Assembly (NCBI GenBank): GCA_029945375.1
Contig: CM057057.1
Coordinates: 992,001-1,056,000 of the forward strand
Direction of reading: 5' to 3'
DNA: 64,000 bases
From: Agaricus subrufescens
Taxonomy: Eukaryota > Basidiomycota > Agaricomycetes > Agaricales > Agaricaceae
The position numbers and the translations under genes are program-made. This document shows, in pieces, positions 36,695 through 47,730 of this stretch (positions are counted from its first letter, which is position 1; each line of letters begins with the position of its first letter). Under the pieces are notes generated by a model. That model made no database searches, was not told the DNA's origin, and saw only the letters and a list, made by a program, of their open reading frames with translations.

Positions 36695-36702
36695 GATCCT
36701 GA
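36695..36702. repeat. 8-bp target-site duplication of KDZ-2 (left copy)
   Basis: GATCCTGA at 36695-36702 is repeated at 63529-63536, directly outside the KDZ-2 termini. On the minus strand the host codons run into TCAGGATC on one side and out of it on the other (Glu-Asp-Gln-Asp, then Gln-Cys-Phe-Asn), so removing the element and one copy restores the frame. Confidence 0.9.
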
Positions 36703-37383
36703 CGGATAGGTGTCATTTGAATAACGTATGAGGCTCACACGCGGTGTCGCCACAACTGCACACGCGGGGTCGGGTGTCTCATTCCCACGCTCTATACTGA
36801 TAAGGATATGCTACCACAGTGGGACAGTACTATTATACTAGTCAATGAATATATATAGGGACATACTCTATTGACCAGGGGGAGTACTCTGGTACTCAAC
36901 TGATGTTTCATGCAGAGAGTATAATCATACTCTCAGTAGCAGAGTATCAGTTCTAATAGTACTGTGATATTTCCCACCTCCAAGGGTGAGAGTACTATCA
37001 TACTCTCCTCCTGTAATGGGACACAGGACTATTGTACTCCCAACCTGTGTTAGTTGAGAGTATGACAGTACTCCTGTCATGATTTCCACATCTACAAAAA
37101 TGTAGTGCTGTTGTACTGCCCAGCTCTACTAGAGTACTGTCATACTACCCACCTCTAGAGATAAAGAGTATGATCATACTGTCAGCTTGTAGTAGTTTAG
37201 AATACCACTGTACTCTGAGTGTAGAGGCAGAGTACTGTCATACTTCTGACTTCTAGTAGTGGAGATGACCATTTAGAACAAAGAGTATCATAGTACTGTC
37301 TATAACTAGAAGGATAGAGTATGGTTATACTGCCTGCCTAAAGAGGGATAGAGGACTGTGATACCACATGTCTAAGGCAGAAC
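36703..37383 (+). repeat. Left terminal inverted repeat of KDZ-2
   Basis: About 680 bp nearly identical to the reverse complement of 63528-63059 followed by 52719-52504 (the right repeat, split by copia). It contains two CACACGCGG motifs (around 36735 and 36759) and many AGTAC/GTACT half-site pairs, such as the GAGTATGATCATACTGTC-type palindrome near 37165-37180. Only the first about 15 bp differ noticeably between ends. Confidence 0.92.
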
Positions 37384-39386
37384 AGAGTATGGTTGTACTT
37401 CCCGCCTGTGGTGGGACAGAGTACAGTTGTACTTCCTGCCTGTGGTGGCACAGAGTATGGTTGTACTTCCCGCCTCTGGTGGGACAGAGTACAGTTGTAC
37501 TTCCCGCCTGTGGTGGCACAGAGTACAGTTGTACTTCCCGCCTCTGGTGGGACAGAGTGCAGTTGTACTTCCCGCCTCTGGTGGGACAGAGTACGGTTGT
37601 ACTTCCTGCCTCTGGTGGGACAGAGTACAGTTGTACTTCCTGCCTGTGGTGGGACAGAGTACGGTTGTACTTCCCGCCTCTGGTGGGACAGAGTACAGTT
37701 GTACTTCCCGCCTGTGGTGGGACAGAGTAAGGTTGTACTTCCCGCCTGTGGTGGGACAGAGTACAGTTGTACTTCCTGCCTCTGGTGGGACAGAGTACGG
37801 TTGTACTTCCCGCCTGTGGTGGCACAGAGTACAGTTGTACTTCCCGCCTCTGGTGGCACAGAGTGCAGTTGTACTTCCCGCCTCTGGTGGGACAGAGTAC
37901 AGTTGTACTTCCCGCCTCTGGTGGGACAGAGTACGGTTGTACTTCCTGCCTCTGGTGGGACAGAGTACGGTTGTACTTCCTGCCTCTGGTGGGACAGAGT
38001 ATGGTTGTACTTCCCGCCTCTGGTGGCACAGAGTGCAGTTGTACTTCCCGCCTCTGGTGGGACAGAGTACGGTTGTACTTCCCGCCTGTGGTGGGACAGA
38101 GTACCGTTGTACTTCCTGCCTGTGGTGGCACAGAGTACAGTTGTACTTCCCGCCTGTGGTGGCACAGAGTACAGTTGTACTTCCCGCCTGTGGTGGCACA
38201 GAGTACAGTTGTACTTCCCTGTGGTGGCACAGTGTTGTCCGCCTCTGGTGGGACAGAGTACGGTTGTACTTCCCGCCTCTGGTGGGACAGAGTACAGTTG
38301 TACTTCCTGCCTCTGGTGGGACAGAGTACAGTTGTACTTCCCGCCTGTGGTGGCACAGAGTACAGTTGTACTTCCTGCCTCTGGTGGGACAGAGTACGGT
38401 TGTACTTCCCGCCTCTGGTGGGACAGAGTACAGTTGTACTTCCTGCCTCTGGTGGCACAGAGTACAGTTGTACTTCCCGCCTGTGGTGGCACAGAGTACA
38501 GTTGTACTTCCCGCCTCTGGTGGGACAGAGTACGGTTGTACTTCCCGCCTCTGGTGGGACAGAGTACAGTTGTACTTCCTGCCTCTGGTGGGACAGAGTA
38601 CAGTTGTACTTCCTGCTGGTGGTGAGTACAGTTGTACAGAGTACAGTTACTTGGCACCTGGCTGCTGGTGCCCTGCCTCGGGTGGGACAGAGTACTGTTA
38701 TACTTCCACGCCTCTGGTGGGGCAGTACGGTTGTACTTCCTGCCTCTGGTGGGACAGAGTACAGTTGTACTTCCCGCCTGTGGTGGCACAGAGTACGGTT
38801 GTACTTCCTGCCTCTGGTGGCACAGAGTACGGTTGTACTTCCCGCCTGTGGTGGGACAGAGTACAGTTGTACTTCCCGCCTCTGGTGGCACAGAGTACGG
38901 TTGTACTTCCCGCCTCTGGTGGGACAGAGTATGGTTGTACTGCCTCTGGTGGCACAGAGTACAGTTGTACTTCCCTCTGTGGTGGCACAGAGTGTTGTAC
39001 TTTCTGGTGGCACAGAGTACCGCCTGTGGTGGCACAGAGTACAGTTGTACTTCCCGCCTCTGGTGGCACAGAGTACAGTTGTACTTCCTGCCTGTGGTGG
39101 CACAGAGTACAGTTGTACTTCCCGCCTCTGGTGGCACAGAGTACAGTTGTACTTCCCGCCTCTGGTGGCACAGAGTACGGTTGTACTTCCCGCCTCTGGT
39201 GGCACAGAGTACAGTTGTACTTCCCGCCTCTGGTGGCACAGAGTTTACTTCCTGCCTCTGGTGGCACAGAGTACAGTTGTACTTCCCGCCTCTGGTGGCA
39301 CAGAGTACAGTTGTACTTCCCGCCTGTGGTGGCACAGAGTACAGTTGTACTTCCCACCTCTGGTGGCACAGAGTACAATTGTACTT
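37384..39386 (+). repeat. Left subterminal array of 34-bp units, KDZ-2
   Basis: Nearly 60 units of 34 bp. Each has a 14-bp near-palindrome AGTACAGTTGTACT (variants AGTACGGTTGTACT, AGTATGGTTGTACT) plus the 20-bp spacer TCCCGCCTGTGGTGGCACAG with variants CTCTGG and GGGACAG. A small scrambled stretch lies near 38610-38720. The unit has no stop in any frame and is not a multiple of three, which creates long spurious ORFs on both strands. The outer part is enriched in the GGGACAG variant and the inner part (after about 38940) is all GGCACAG. Confidence 0.95.
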
Positions 39387-39442
39387 GTTTCCCTCATTAG
39401 TTGTTTACAACTAGTGATCATTTATGACAACAAAAGAATCAA

Positions 39443-42400
39443 TTACATTCTCAATATTTTAAGGCGGTTCCAAATAGAAAGAAACACAGATGTGTACAGA
39501 ATTGCCCTATCTTGACCCATATACCTAACAGACTTCCGGATCTTTGACAAACCACCATTGCCACATTCTGCTGCACTAGAATTGATCCTTCCAAGGAGGG
39601 GTTGTGTGTGTACATATGTTTTCAAAAAAAAAGCCATTGAGCACTTTGTATGACCTTGAGCATGGAAGTCATCTATGAGAAAAGCTGTATCTGCAAAGAA
39701 CTCAGGCTCCCTTGCTCTGCAATATGGACCTAATTGACATGCAAAGTCATAAATCACATGCTTGGGAGCAGTAGGCCACCGTGTCACAAGTGCAGAGAAG
39801 ACATCATTGCGGCCTTCACTTTCTGGAATAAAATGGAAACCATAGCAAATGCTATGAGTGCACCAGGCTGCCATTATCCCTCCTGTTAGCTGTTTCTCTC
39901 CATACTCACTGTAAAACTTGTTACAGGATCCTCCACGCTCCTTTGGCTCTCTTGAAACATCATGTGGCATATTTGGGTACTGGGGCCGATGCCGTATCTG
40001 TGGTAAGCTGTACTTGCAACCACTCTACAACTATAGGTTAAGATACAAATAGAATATGAAATGTCAAAGTCATACCTTTTTCCAACCTCCATCAATAACA
40101 ACATTAGGATCCACCTGAACTGGTAGTGGGTTATCATGAAGAATAGAACCCTGAAAAACCCCTTCAACTCGTTTTGTGATCCACTGGAAAGCTGACAAAA
40201 GCTCAGCAGAGAATTGTTGATGTAGTGTCCACTGATGTGAGGCCAGATAGTATAAGCAAGGTGCAGGGGAAAGCAGAGGCAAGTTTTCGTAAGATGGCGT
40301 ATCAACAAAAGCTTCTAAGGCCTTCAAGGCAGGTCGATTGATTACCTGCAAACATGATTCATGTGTTGAAATCTGTCATTATTGTATAGCTAAGCATTGT
40401 CTGTGCAATTGTGAATAGCATAAAGCTTACCTGTGCAAAAAATTTCCTGACTTCTACCGGTGGCTCACCCCTGATTTTGAGTGGCAATGAGCCATAATAA
40501 CTGGCCAAAAGACCATGTAGACCACTACAATGTTCACTCATGAGCTGAAATGCTTCATCGATGTCATGAAGCTTTTGAATTGTTGCATCAATAACATTTA
40601 TATCGATGGTCGGATCAATCACAGTCTGCAACTTACAGTTAAAATAAAAGACAGGATTCATATCTAAAACACATACCTTGTTCTTCGACAATACGTTCTC
40701 AAGAGAAAGTGGCCCACTCATAATTGATGCCAATAGTTTTCTTAAATGAGCGTTTTCGATGAAGCATTGGTTCTTGGGATAACGACGGTCCCGAACTATA
40801 GCCTTGTCGTGTCTTGATGTTGGTGGGTAAATAGTGGCCAAGACATTTTTCTTGCTATATGCGAGTGTAACACCATCGAAGATCACTGTTTCTGGTGTTG
40901 GCCCACAGCGAGGGCATACCATGTCATTGGATAGGTCCAGCAAATCTACAAACCCGAACCACACTTTCCTGAAAATGGACTCCTCAACGAATGAAGGAGA
41001 TATAGGCCTTGACCATTTCTGATATCTTCTGATGACCAGCTTGATCCACGCACTAAACGGAGTTTCGGATGATGTAAATGCTGATGTGTACTCGTCCAGA
41101 AGATCATGCGAAAACAAGAGGGCATTATTGAAGTTGAATATGCCGAGTTCACGGCAATCGGGGCCAACAGCTTTGCTGGATCTCCGAATAGAGGGACAAT
41201 TTGGGCATTTTTGGAGCTGAATGCGTGTCGAAAGCGGTCGGAGCAATGTAAAAACTGTGCAGTCTTTTTCGAACACTGCACAGTTAGGATCGAATGGATG
41301 TCCGCAACCACACCGCCCTTCTGGTGTGAGTGGGATAGGGTTGGGTACAATTTCGACGGGCGGGGGGTCTTCATAAAGTAGTTGATCCACTGGCAGGCGT
41401 GCCCAATCGGATACCATTATGGGTTGATATGAGACACTATGTTGATCGGTCTTCGCCAATGAGTGAACATGAACTTGTTCTGCGAGATCTATCAGTAAAG
41501 TTCGGCTGAGACTTGCTGCTAGTCAACTCACCAGCTATAGCGACGCTGTCGTTGCTTGGCCCGTTATTCGCCGCGATAAGTTGGGCCAGGTAAGCCTGGC
41601 ACTTCGAAATATGCACGCAGCCGTTATTCCCATCTCGTGAACACTTCCAGTGGCCGAACCCTATATCCTCTCCCATATAGCTCACAACTGCTCTATTCTT
41701 TGCCATGGAAGGGGGACCCTCGACGCTGACCGAAAATAAATTGATCCAACCATCCTCAACCGTATCCCTCCAAAACAAGATTATAGGCTCGACCGGTCCT
41801 TTGTGTTGGGTAAGACTACGTAGTTGGGAAAGAATTTGTACGGACCTTCAGGAAATATGCCGGGCAGAGGTCCCTCTTCCTGCAAGTAACGTTGATGGAC
41901 ACAAGTCTCCTTTTCTCTAGCACTAGGACAGTAGCATACGGGTAAGGCGCGTCCAGCTTGACTTCGATCCATCTGCAGATGGTACCAATGGTGCTATCGG
42001 GGCAATCAGAATTCATAGATTCAGGTTTGCAGTTATACCAAGCATACCGTTCTCTTCGCCCATCTAGGATCCCACCCTGTAACGACGTAGAGCTCTGGGC
42101 CCAACTGAAAAAACGGAACTGCTTCAGTCATGACGGCTTCCGCAAATACTTCGTAGCCGTCTATTCCGGTATCACCCGCCCGTGGCAGCATGCCATCAAC
42201 ACTGTACAGCAAGCTTCCAATCTCGTCTTCCATCTCGTCGCGATTGGATTCCAAGGGTGCTCTGTACCCTTCAGTGCAGACTTCTTCATGATCCCAATTA
42301 CCATGTGAATGTGTTGACACACCGGCCAGCTCCTGCGTGATCTCAGATGATTCAGCGTGGCTGAAAGTTGGCGTAGTGGAGGACGGCCTCGAATTTATCG

Positions 42401-42542
42401 ACATAAGAAGACGTCTCTTCTTCTGCGGGGAAGGTTTCGGCACCGATTGCGGTTGTGTACTGGGTTCATCTGGAGGGCGTTGAAGGGTGATAGGGACACC
42501 GGGAGGAGGGGTCAAAAGGCGAGGGCGTCGGGAACCAGGCAT
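39443..42542 (-). CDS. KDZ transposase of KDZ-2
   Basis: A multi-exon transposase with ATG at 42540-42542 (MPGSRRPRLL) and stop at 39443. Domains in order: a basic Pro-rich N-terminus; CxC-type Cys clusters (CYCPSAREKETCVHQRYL; HWKCSRDGNNGCVHISKC; CGCGHPFDPNC; CPNC); GIFNFNNALLFSHDLLDEYT; CPRCGPTPETVIFDGV; INRPALKALEAF; and the C-terminal KDZ core. The core shows GFHFIPESEGRNDVFSA, YDFACQLGPYCRAREPEFF, FLIDDFHAQGHTKC and INSSAAECGNGGLSKIR. Probable catalytic acidic residues are the Asp encoded at 39746-39748, an Asp near 39670 and the Glu at 39566-39568. This block order is typical of basidiomycete KDZ transposases. Reading the exons with short introns I see no internal stop, so it may be active. 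It is divergently transcribed from the CPGFPLK gene and ends about 57 bp from the left array. Exon limits need transcript data. Confidence 0.9.
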
Positions 42543-42675
42543 ATGATGGACAAAAGGGTGAAAGGAGCACAAAGCGTACCACCATACCCGCTGCTGAGTA
42601 TTCTCATACTCCAGTTTGTTGGCCAGCGGCTGACCACCTGTCAAAACAATCATAAGTATCTTAAGTCTGCCTTCA
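42543..42675. promoter_or_regulatory. Divergent promoter of KDZ-2 transposase and CPGFPLK gene
   Basis: Only 133 bp separate the two start codons, so both transcripts must share upstream sequence and probably have overlapping 5' UTRs. I see no clear TATA box or copy of the array palindrome here. Confidence 0.55.
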
Positions 42676-43994
42676 ATGGCTCCCGCTCAAAATAGGCGGT
42701 CCAACAAGCGTCCAAGAGCGACTCAGCCCATCACCGCAACTTCCAGCCGGGCGCCGAGAAGGTGTCGTGTATGCCCTGGCTTTCCATTAAAGTCGACCTG
42801 TGCCTGTTCGAAGCAACATGGGAACGTGCTCAATGGCGAGGTATGATCCCCTTCATCTACATTCCGAACCATTCTGATGCCGTTCCTCTACTATTACATC
42901 TACTTTAGATTGTACCGACTGCGACAACGACTTGGGTGAGTGGACGCGTCTGCCCCTCCACCTACCAATATGTGAATTCAATTTCTTGCACAGGATGAAG
43001 GGCATACTCAGAATATGTTGCGGCTGCAAGACTTAGGTGACAACGGACAGGAAGACCCGGTAAGCTACCCCCTCTCTGCTAATATCTTTGTCATTACTCA
43101 CTAGTTGGATGCACTCAAAGAGGCCCGTGGAACCCCCTGATGCGTTGTTGGACAACCGTGCTCTGACGGAGACGACTTTGCCAACCCCGGGCGCTGCCGA
43201 CTCCGTTTGCGAGACCCTCGTCGATCCAGCTCTGCTGGCCCTCGAACAATCTCAAATTCCTCACCCCACCGTGGTACCAGAAGCGACCACATGTGAGAAT
43301 GAAGATGAAGTCCCGTCACAGCCAAAGAAAATCAACAGGTTAGGGGCTACCGAAAAGGCCACGAAATATGGTTTAGTAGATGGCGTGATGAGAGGCAACA
43401 CGGTGTACAGTGCGTCGTTTTGTCTTTACACACAACTTAGTGTTTATGTTTGTGCCCTAGGAATTTCTCGGCAAAATGAGAAGCGAAAGGCGATCTCGGA
43501 CGCTTCCTCTGCAACAACAAGATACAACCGTGAATTACCTTTAATTATTTCCCGAGTAAGGACAAACGGTTTCTCCTATGATCATACTAATATCGACGTT
43601 TTACTCGCAGGCGGAAAGGCTGGCACTTGAGACCGATGCATATATCGTTATCCTAGCACAACAAGCGACTGGTTCATCGGCATCTGTTCATTTCGCTTCT
43701 GAACGTATGAGAAGAGATGCCTTGGACCAATGTAGCGATCTGGTGAACCACTTTCAATCTCTAATGACCCAGCTGGTCATTGCCAAACGTTCAACCACGT
43801 TGGCTCTCACACGGAACTTGGAAGAATCAGAGAAGGCGCGAGCACAGGCTGAGGAAAAGCTAATGGAACGGGATAACGCAGTTGCAACTGCAGAGGCGGA
43901 ATTAGCAGCTTCCAACAGTGCCAACCGGGCATTGTTGGCTGAACTAGAGGCTCTTAGAAGTAGCCTATCGTGTAGCCCCCAACGTCCTAGCTAG
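42676..43994 (+). CDS. CPGFPLK gene of KDZ-2: Cys-motif, coiled-coil protein
   Basis: Homologue of 23427-24724; function unknown. Exon 1 is 42676-42840: a basic start (NRRSNKRPRA), then RRCRVCPGFPLKSTCACSKQ with the same C-x2-C-x7-C-x-C spacing. Short exons lie near 42910 and 42995, and a larger one runs from about 43106 to 43409, ending KYGLVDGVMRGNTVY. Then come an exon with RYNRELPLIISR and the final exon from about 43613 with AERLALETDAYIVILAQQ, VHFASERMRRDA and a long heptad helix (NLEESEKARAQAEEKLMERD) to TAG at 43992-43994. Introns are short with GT-AG ends. Conservation across two otherwise diverged elements implies a role for the element itself rather than chance cargo (inference). 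Confidence 0.8.
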
Positions 43995-45173
43995 TGTGTT
44001 TCATTACACTTCGAATGCATCTATCTATTAGGCCAATGATCATACAATGCGGGTCTTAGTTGAGATATGGTATTCCAGATATAGCGATCAATACTTACAA
44101 CGGGCCTAGTCCTTTCCGAGTATATGACAGACAAAATTTGATACAACGTGCCTTGCGATTTAAGGGCATTGGAGACGGAGGGGGGCAGCGGCTAAAAGAG
44201 ATTGCAACTGTACATTTTGGATGCGATTCGAGCCTAAGCTCGAATTCCTCAATATTCGTTGCACAGGCAAAGAAAGCTGAATGGTTACTTATGATTTTCA
44301 GCCACCAGCTCTCTTATCCTCTTGACCTTGACTTTATTTAACCGTCATTTCATAGCTACGACCTTACGCTCAAGCATGTGAACGTATTGAGTTTGACCTC
44401 ATTTGACTATTCCCTGGCTACGACATTAAGAGCATATGAAAACAGTTGAAGTGAGTGTTCAATATTGTCTCCGGATAGCTCAACCTCGGGGACCGTGATG
44501 CGCTATCACTTAGCGGTCTGGGTGAAGCCAGCCGAAAGAGATTGCTAGGTGAAATTTAACCTAAGTGAATACAAAAAGATGAGACCGGCACTTCGCGGAC
44601 GAGCTGGACTTCGCGGCTCACCTGATGCTTCTGGATATCAATATTAGCCAGGACATACTTAAAGGTGGTTTGCCTTATTGTTAGAGTGAACTTCCACATT
44701 CGCCTACTTTGTTCGTGTAGGGTGTTGTTCTGTCGTCGTAAGCCCGCACGCGTGGATGATGTACTGAGAACAGTGAGCACATATAGTGTCTCTACGTGAC
44801 ATTGCTCTCAACTGTAGCAGTTCATATACTACTGTATATAACAAACATCGTGTTAGGTAGATAATTGACGGCTCTAAAACAGACAGTGAGCCATCAGCTT
44901 GGGTGGAACCAGCTGAGAAATAAACATTCATGATGTTCACGGGCAGTGTATGGGTAGTTGCATCTCTCAACACTCCTTACGGCGAACAAAAATGTTGACA
45001 ATTGCAACAGGGCAACTTCAATCAATGTCCTGATGCGGCATGTGTATCTCAGACCTAACCCTAACGGACTGATAAACAATACGAATCCGGATCATAGAAA
45101 TAGATTTGATGCGCAATACACACTTGGAATAATGAACAAAAGACAATATACAGCAAGTTTCACTATCTACAAT

Positions 45174-45224
45174 GACTTAGAATGTAGACTGGCGGGGATC
45201 CGCCGCCAATCTACATTCTAAGTC
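45174..45224. repeat. Inverted repeat with 22-bp arms and 7-nt loop
   Basis: The left arm at 45174-45195 (GACTTAGAATGTAGACTGGC...) pairs with 45203-45224 with one mismatch, leaving loop GGATCCG. It is a strong potential hairpin in otherwise non-coding DNA; it could be a transcript hairpin, a small insertion scar or a protein site. Confidence 0.8.
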
Positions 45225-45559
45225 CAATCAAGAATTACTATATAAGATAAGATGGTATTAGGCTAAGGGATGCGACACAAGATCTGCAGATGTTTATTAA
45301 GGATAGTAGGAAACGGCTTATAGACCAATACTTAACTTAAATCGGGTGTGACAGTATTTTGACAAGTGATGTTGAACGCCCGCACCAGTGTCAAGGCTGC
45401 CTCTGTAGGTATTTCACAAAACGGAGATCAGCGAAAGATCTTGGGCTGGAAAGACGCTCACCGTGTGCGGGGACAATAGGAACTTGTGAATTGTTCGTGC
45501 CTATACCCGATATCTGAAATAAAAGCGTAATAAGACTATCGACAACCAATAATTGACGA

Positions 45560-46170
45560 GACTCACCTGTTGATTGAACTGAGCGGCTGAAAGAAATAGA
45601 GTGCAACACATAATGACCACAGCATTAGCATTGCTGAATAAGTCTAATGATGGATGGCGCACCTTTCGCGAGGAGATGAATCGGGCATGCCATACTGATG
45701 GATCACTCATGCTCCTGCGAGAAATCCCATACGAGAGTGTTCTCAGGTTGTCGGCAACCAAAAAGAAACAAGACTCACCTGTTAATTGAACAGAGGCGGC
45801 TGAAAGAAGTAAAGCGCAATGAATGACTGTAGCATGGTTACTGTCACTCAAAGATTATAATCATGGTCGGCGCACCGTTCGCGAGGACATGACATGTTCA
45901 TGCCATTAAAAAAATTCTACAAATGACTAGGGTAGTCTGACTTATATGTGACGGTTAAGCAAAAAAAACTGACCAATTAATTGAACTGAGGCCGCCAACA
46001 GCGATAGAGGGTAATAGGTTACGATTAGACCGTTATGACGGCTCAAAAATTAGGATAATGGACGGCGCACCTTTTGCTAGGACGCGTGGTCAACAAAAAA
46101 AAAAAAAAAGGGAAAGAGAGTTTGCCGTTAGTGTCGTGGACAAGGAGAGTGATAGACGGCGGACCTTTCG
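45560..46170. repeat. Degenerate tandem repeat, about 200-bp unit
   Basis: At least three copies share 'aattgaactgag-cggc', a 'agcgcaa'-like phrase, 'atggacggcgcacctttcgcgaggac' and 'catgccat'. A further partial copy ('gacggcggacctttcgcgag') is at about 46152-46172. Non-coding as far as visible. Confidence 0.7.
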
Positions 46171-46517
46171 CGAGAAAACACGTCCACATAGAGAAGAGAA
46201 AAAACTGCTACATCGTAGAGTTTCACGAAGATCCCCCAATTTCGAAGTCTCGCGAGGAGACGTTGCTGGCATATGCCGAGCAAGTACCTTCACATCGCGC
46301 AAGCGCGATGATGACTGAAGGGAGGTCCCAACCTCTTGCCCGTGGCCGACTCGCCCAATATCTCCATGTCACTCTTCGCATACCGCGGGCGCTCGGCAAT
46401 GCATTGAGTTCTACTTCGATGATGGTTGAGGTCAGCAGAGGAGAGGGAACTGAGGTGGGAAAAATTCACATACGACTTATATACCCTTGATGGCGGTAGT
46501 GATAGGGGATTAGATTG

Positions 46518-47090
46518 ATATGTCACCTCTGTGGGGATAGAATGTGAACCACTTAACAACATGGGTAAGCACGCTCGGTCCATCAGACGCCACTCGAAGA
46601 TAGTGGGTTCGGACTCGAAGATAGTGGGTTTGAGTATCGACATGGTGAATGAAGATGCCATCGAGTGCCATGTGGCGATCTGAAGGGAGGATTTCGTGGG
46701 TGTCAGTGTTGGCAGAGTGAGCGGAGAACTGTCGAGGGAAGAGTTAACAAATAACTACAAATTGTTGATCGACGCACGTTCCCTGCAACGTCCATATGGT
46801 CGCATGCCCCTTTCCTTGCCTCCCCTAATATGTCACCTCCATGGAGATAGAGCTTGAATTACCTGGTAACAGCTGACCATGGGTGATTTTACTCGGTCTA
46901 TCACACAGGACTTGAAGACAGTGGTTTTGAGCTGGTTGTGAGTATCGACGTGGCGAATGGGGAAAGTCGTGAGTGTCAGTGCTGGCAGAGTGAGTGGACC
47001 GCTGAAGGGAGAGTCAATAAAAGATCCAAACGTCGATCGATTAACGTTCCCTGTCATATGGTCGCATGCCCCTTTTTTTGCCCGCCCCTA
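46518..47090 (+). repeat. Tandem duplication, about 300 and 265 bp, upstream of HCGC-2
   Basis: Units 46518-46826 and 46828-47090 both begin 'atatgtcacct', share 'gagtatcgac(a/g)tgg', 'gtgagtgtcagtg(t/c)tggcagagtgag' and 'tatggtcgcatgcccctt', and end in 'cccta'. They lie just upstream of the solitary palindrome at 47121 and may be part of an upstream control region. Confidence 0.8.
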
Positions 47091-47120
47091 TCATACCATG
47101 CATATATGGAACGAGCGAAC

Positions 47121-47134
47121 AGTACTGTAGTACT
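47121..47134. promoter_or_regulatory. Solitary palindrome AGTACTGTAGTACT upstream of HCGC-2
   Basis: A 14-bp copy of the AGTA-N6-TACT form typical of the KDZ-2 arrays, standing alone about 600 bp upstream of the proposed HCGC start (47731). KDZ-1 has a comparable solitary site at 3879-3894 before its HCGC gene. Possible operator (inference). Confidence 0.45.
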
Positions 47135-47340
47135 GTACTCGTCTTGTAGGTCCTTTCCGCTCATTTGGCTTGGTAATATTTTATTAATGTTTGCCCAGAT
47201 CATCAGCGTGCTCGTCTTATGCGTCACCAAGAGATTCGGGCCAACATCTTCTCAATATTCCAGAGGATGGCTGACGCAAAATTCCTCTCTCGCTGGGCGT
47301 CACATGTCTTTGCAATCTGCTGGACACACGAGGTTCCCAC

Positions 47341-47650
47341 TTATCAGGTACGATTGTTCTCCTATCACTGGGTTCATCCAATAAGGCTCAAAGGAATAAC
47401 TGTACGCATCTAGTTTGGCTCATGAGTCTCAAAAAATTGTAGTATTCAGTCCAGAAATGACAGAATTACGATATTCTCTCCACTTGCCGCGGAATGGTGT
47501 TACTGTCTCGACCCATTATCAGGTACAATTTTTCTCCTATCACTGGGCTCATCCAATAAGGCTCAAAGGAATAACTGTAGCATTCAGTCCAGAAACGTCA
47601 GAATTACGATATTCTCCCCACTTGCCGCAGAATGGTGTTACTGTCTCGAT
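47341..47650 (+). repeat. Recent tandem duplication upstream of HCGC-2
   Basis: Unit 1 (47341-47516) and unit 2 (47517-47650) both start 'ttatcaggtac' and share long near-identical blocks ('cctatcactgggttcatccaa', 'gtccagaaa', 'gaattacgatattct'). Unit 1 has about 36 extra bp around 47403-47438. Both starts look like an exon end followed by a GT donor, so 5' UTR splicing could use either. Confidence 0.85.
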
Positions 47651-47730
47651 ACCCCCACGCCATGTGGCACATGCCTTAAATACTGCGGTTGAGACTTGCT
47701 TCTTTTCGCTGGGAACGCACTTGACGAACT

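Larger units (their letters stand above)
43995..47120. other. Spacer of KDZ-2 with local repeats, no recognised gene
   Basis: About 3.1 kb between the CPGFPLK and HCGC genes. ORFs are short and conflict. It holds a hairpin (45174-45224) and two tandem repeat groups (45560-46170 and 46518-47090), listed separately. In KDZ-1 the matching position between the shared genes holds the PHD-finger gene; I see no remnant of that gene here. Confidence 0.6.

Noticed and set aside
37325..39515. Very long ORFs (up to 665 codons) on both strands of the KDZ-2 left array
   Set aside because: The 34-bp unit lacks stops in all frames and is not a multiple of three, so long open frames arise by repetition. Product is a 34-residue repeat cycling through three frames; no start context, splice signals or homology.
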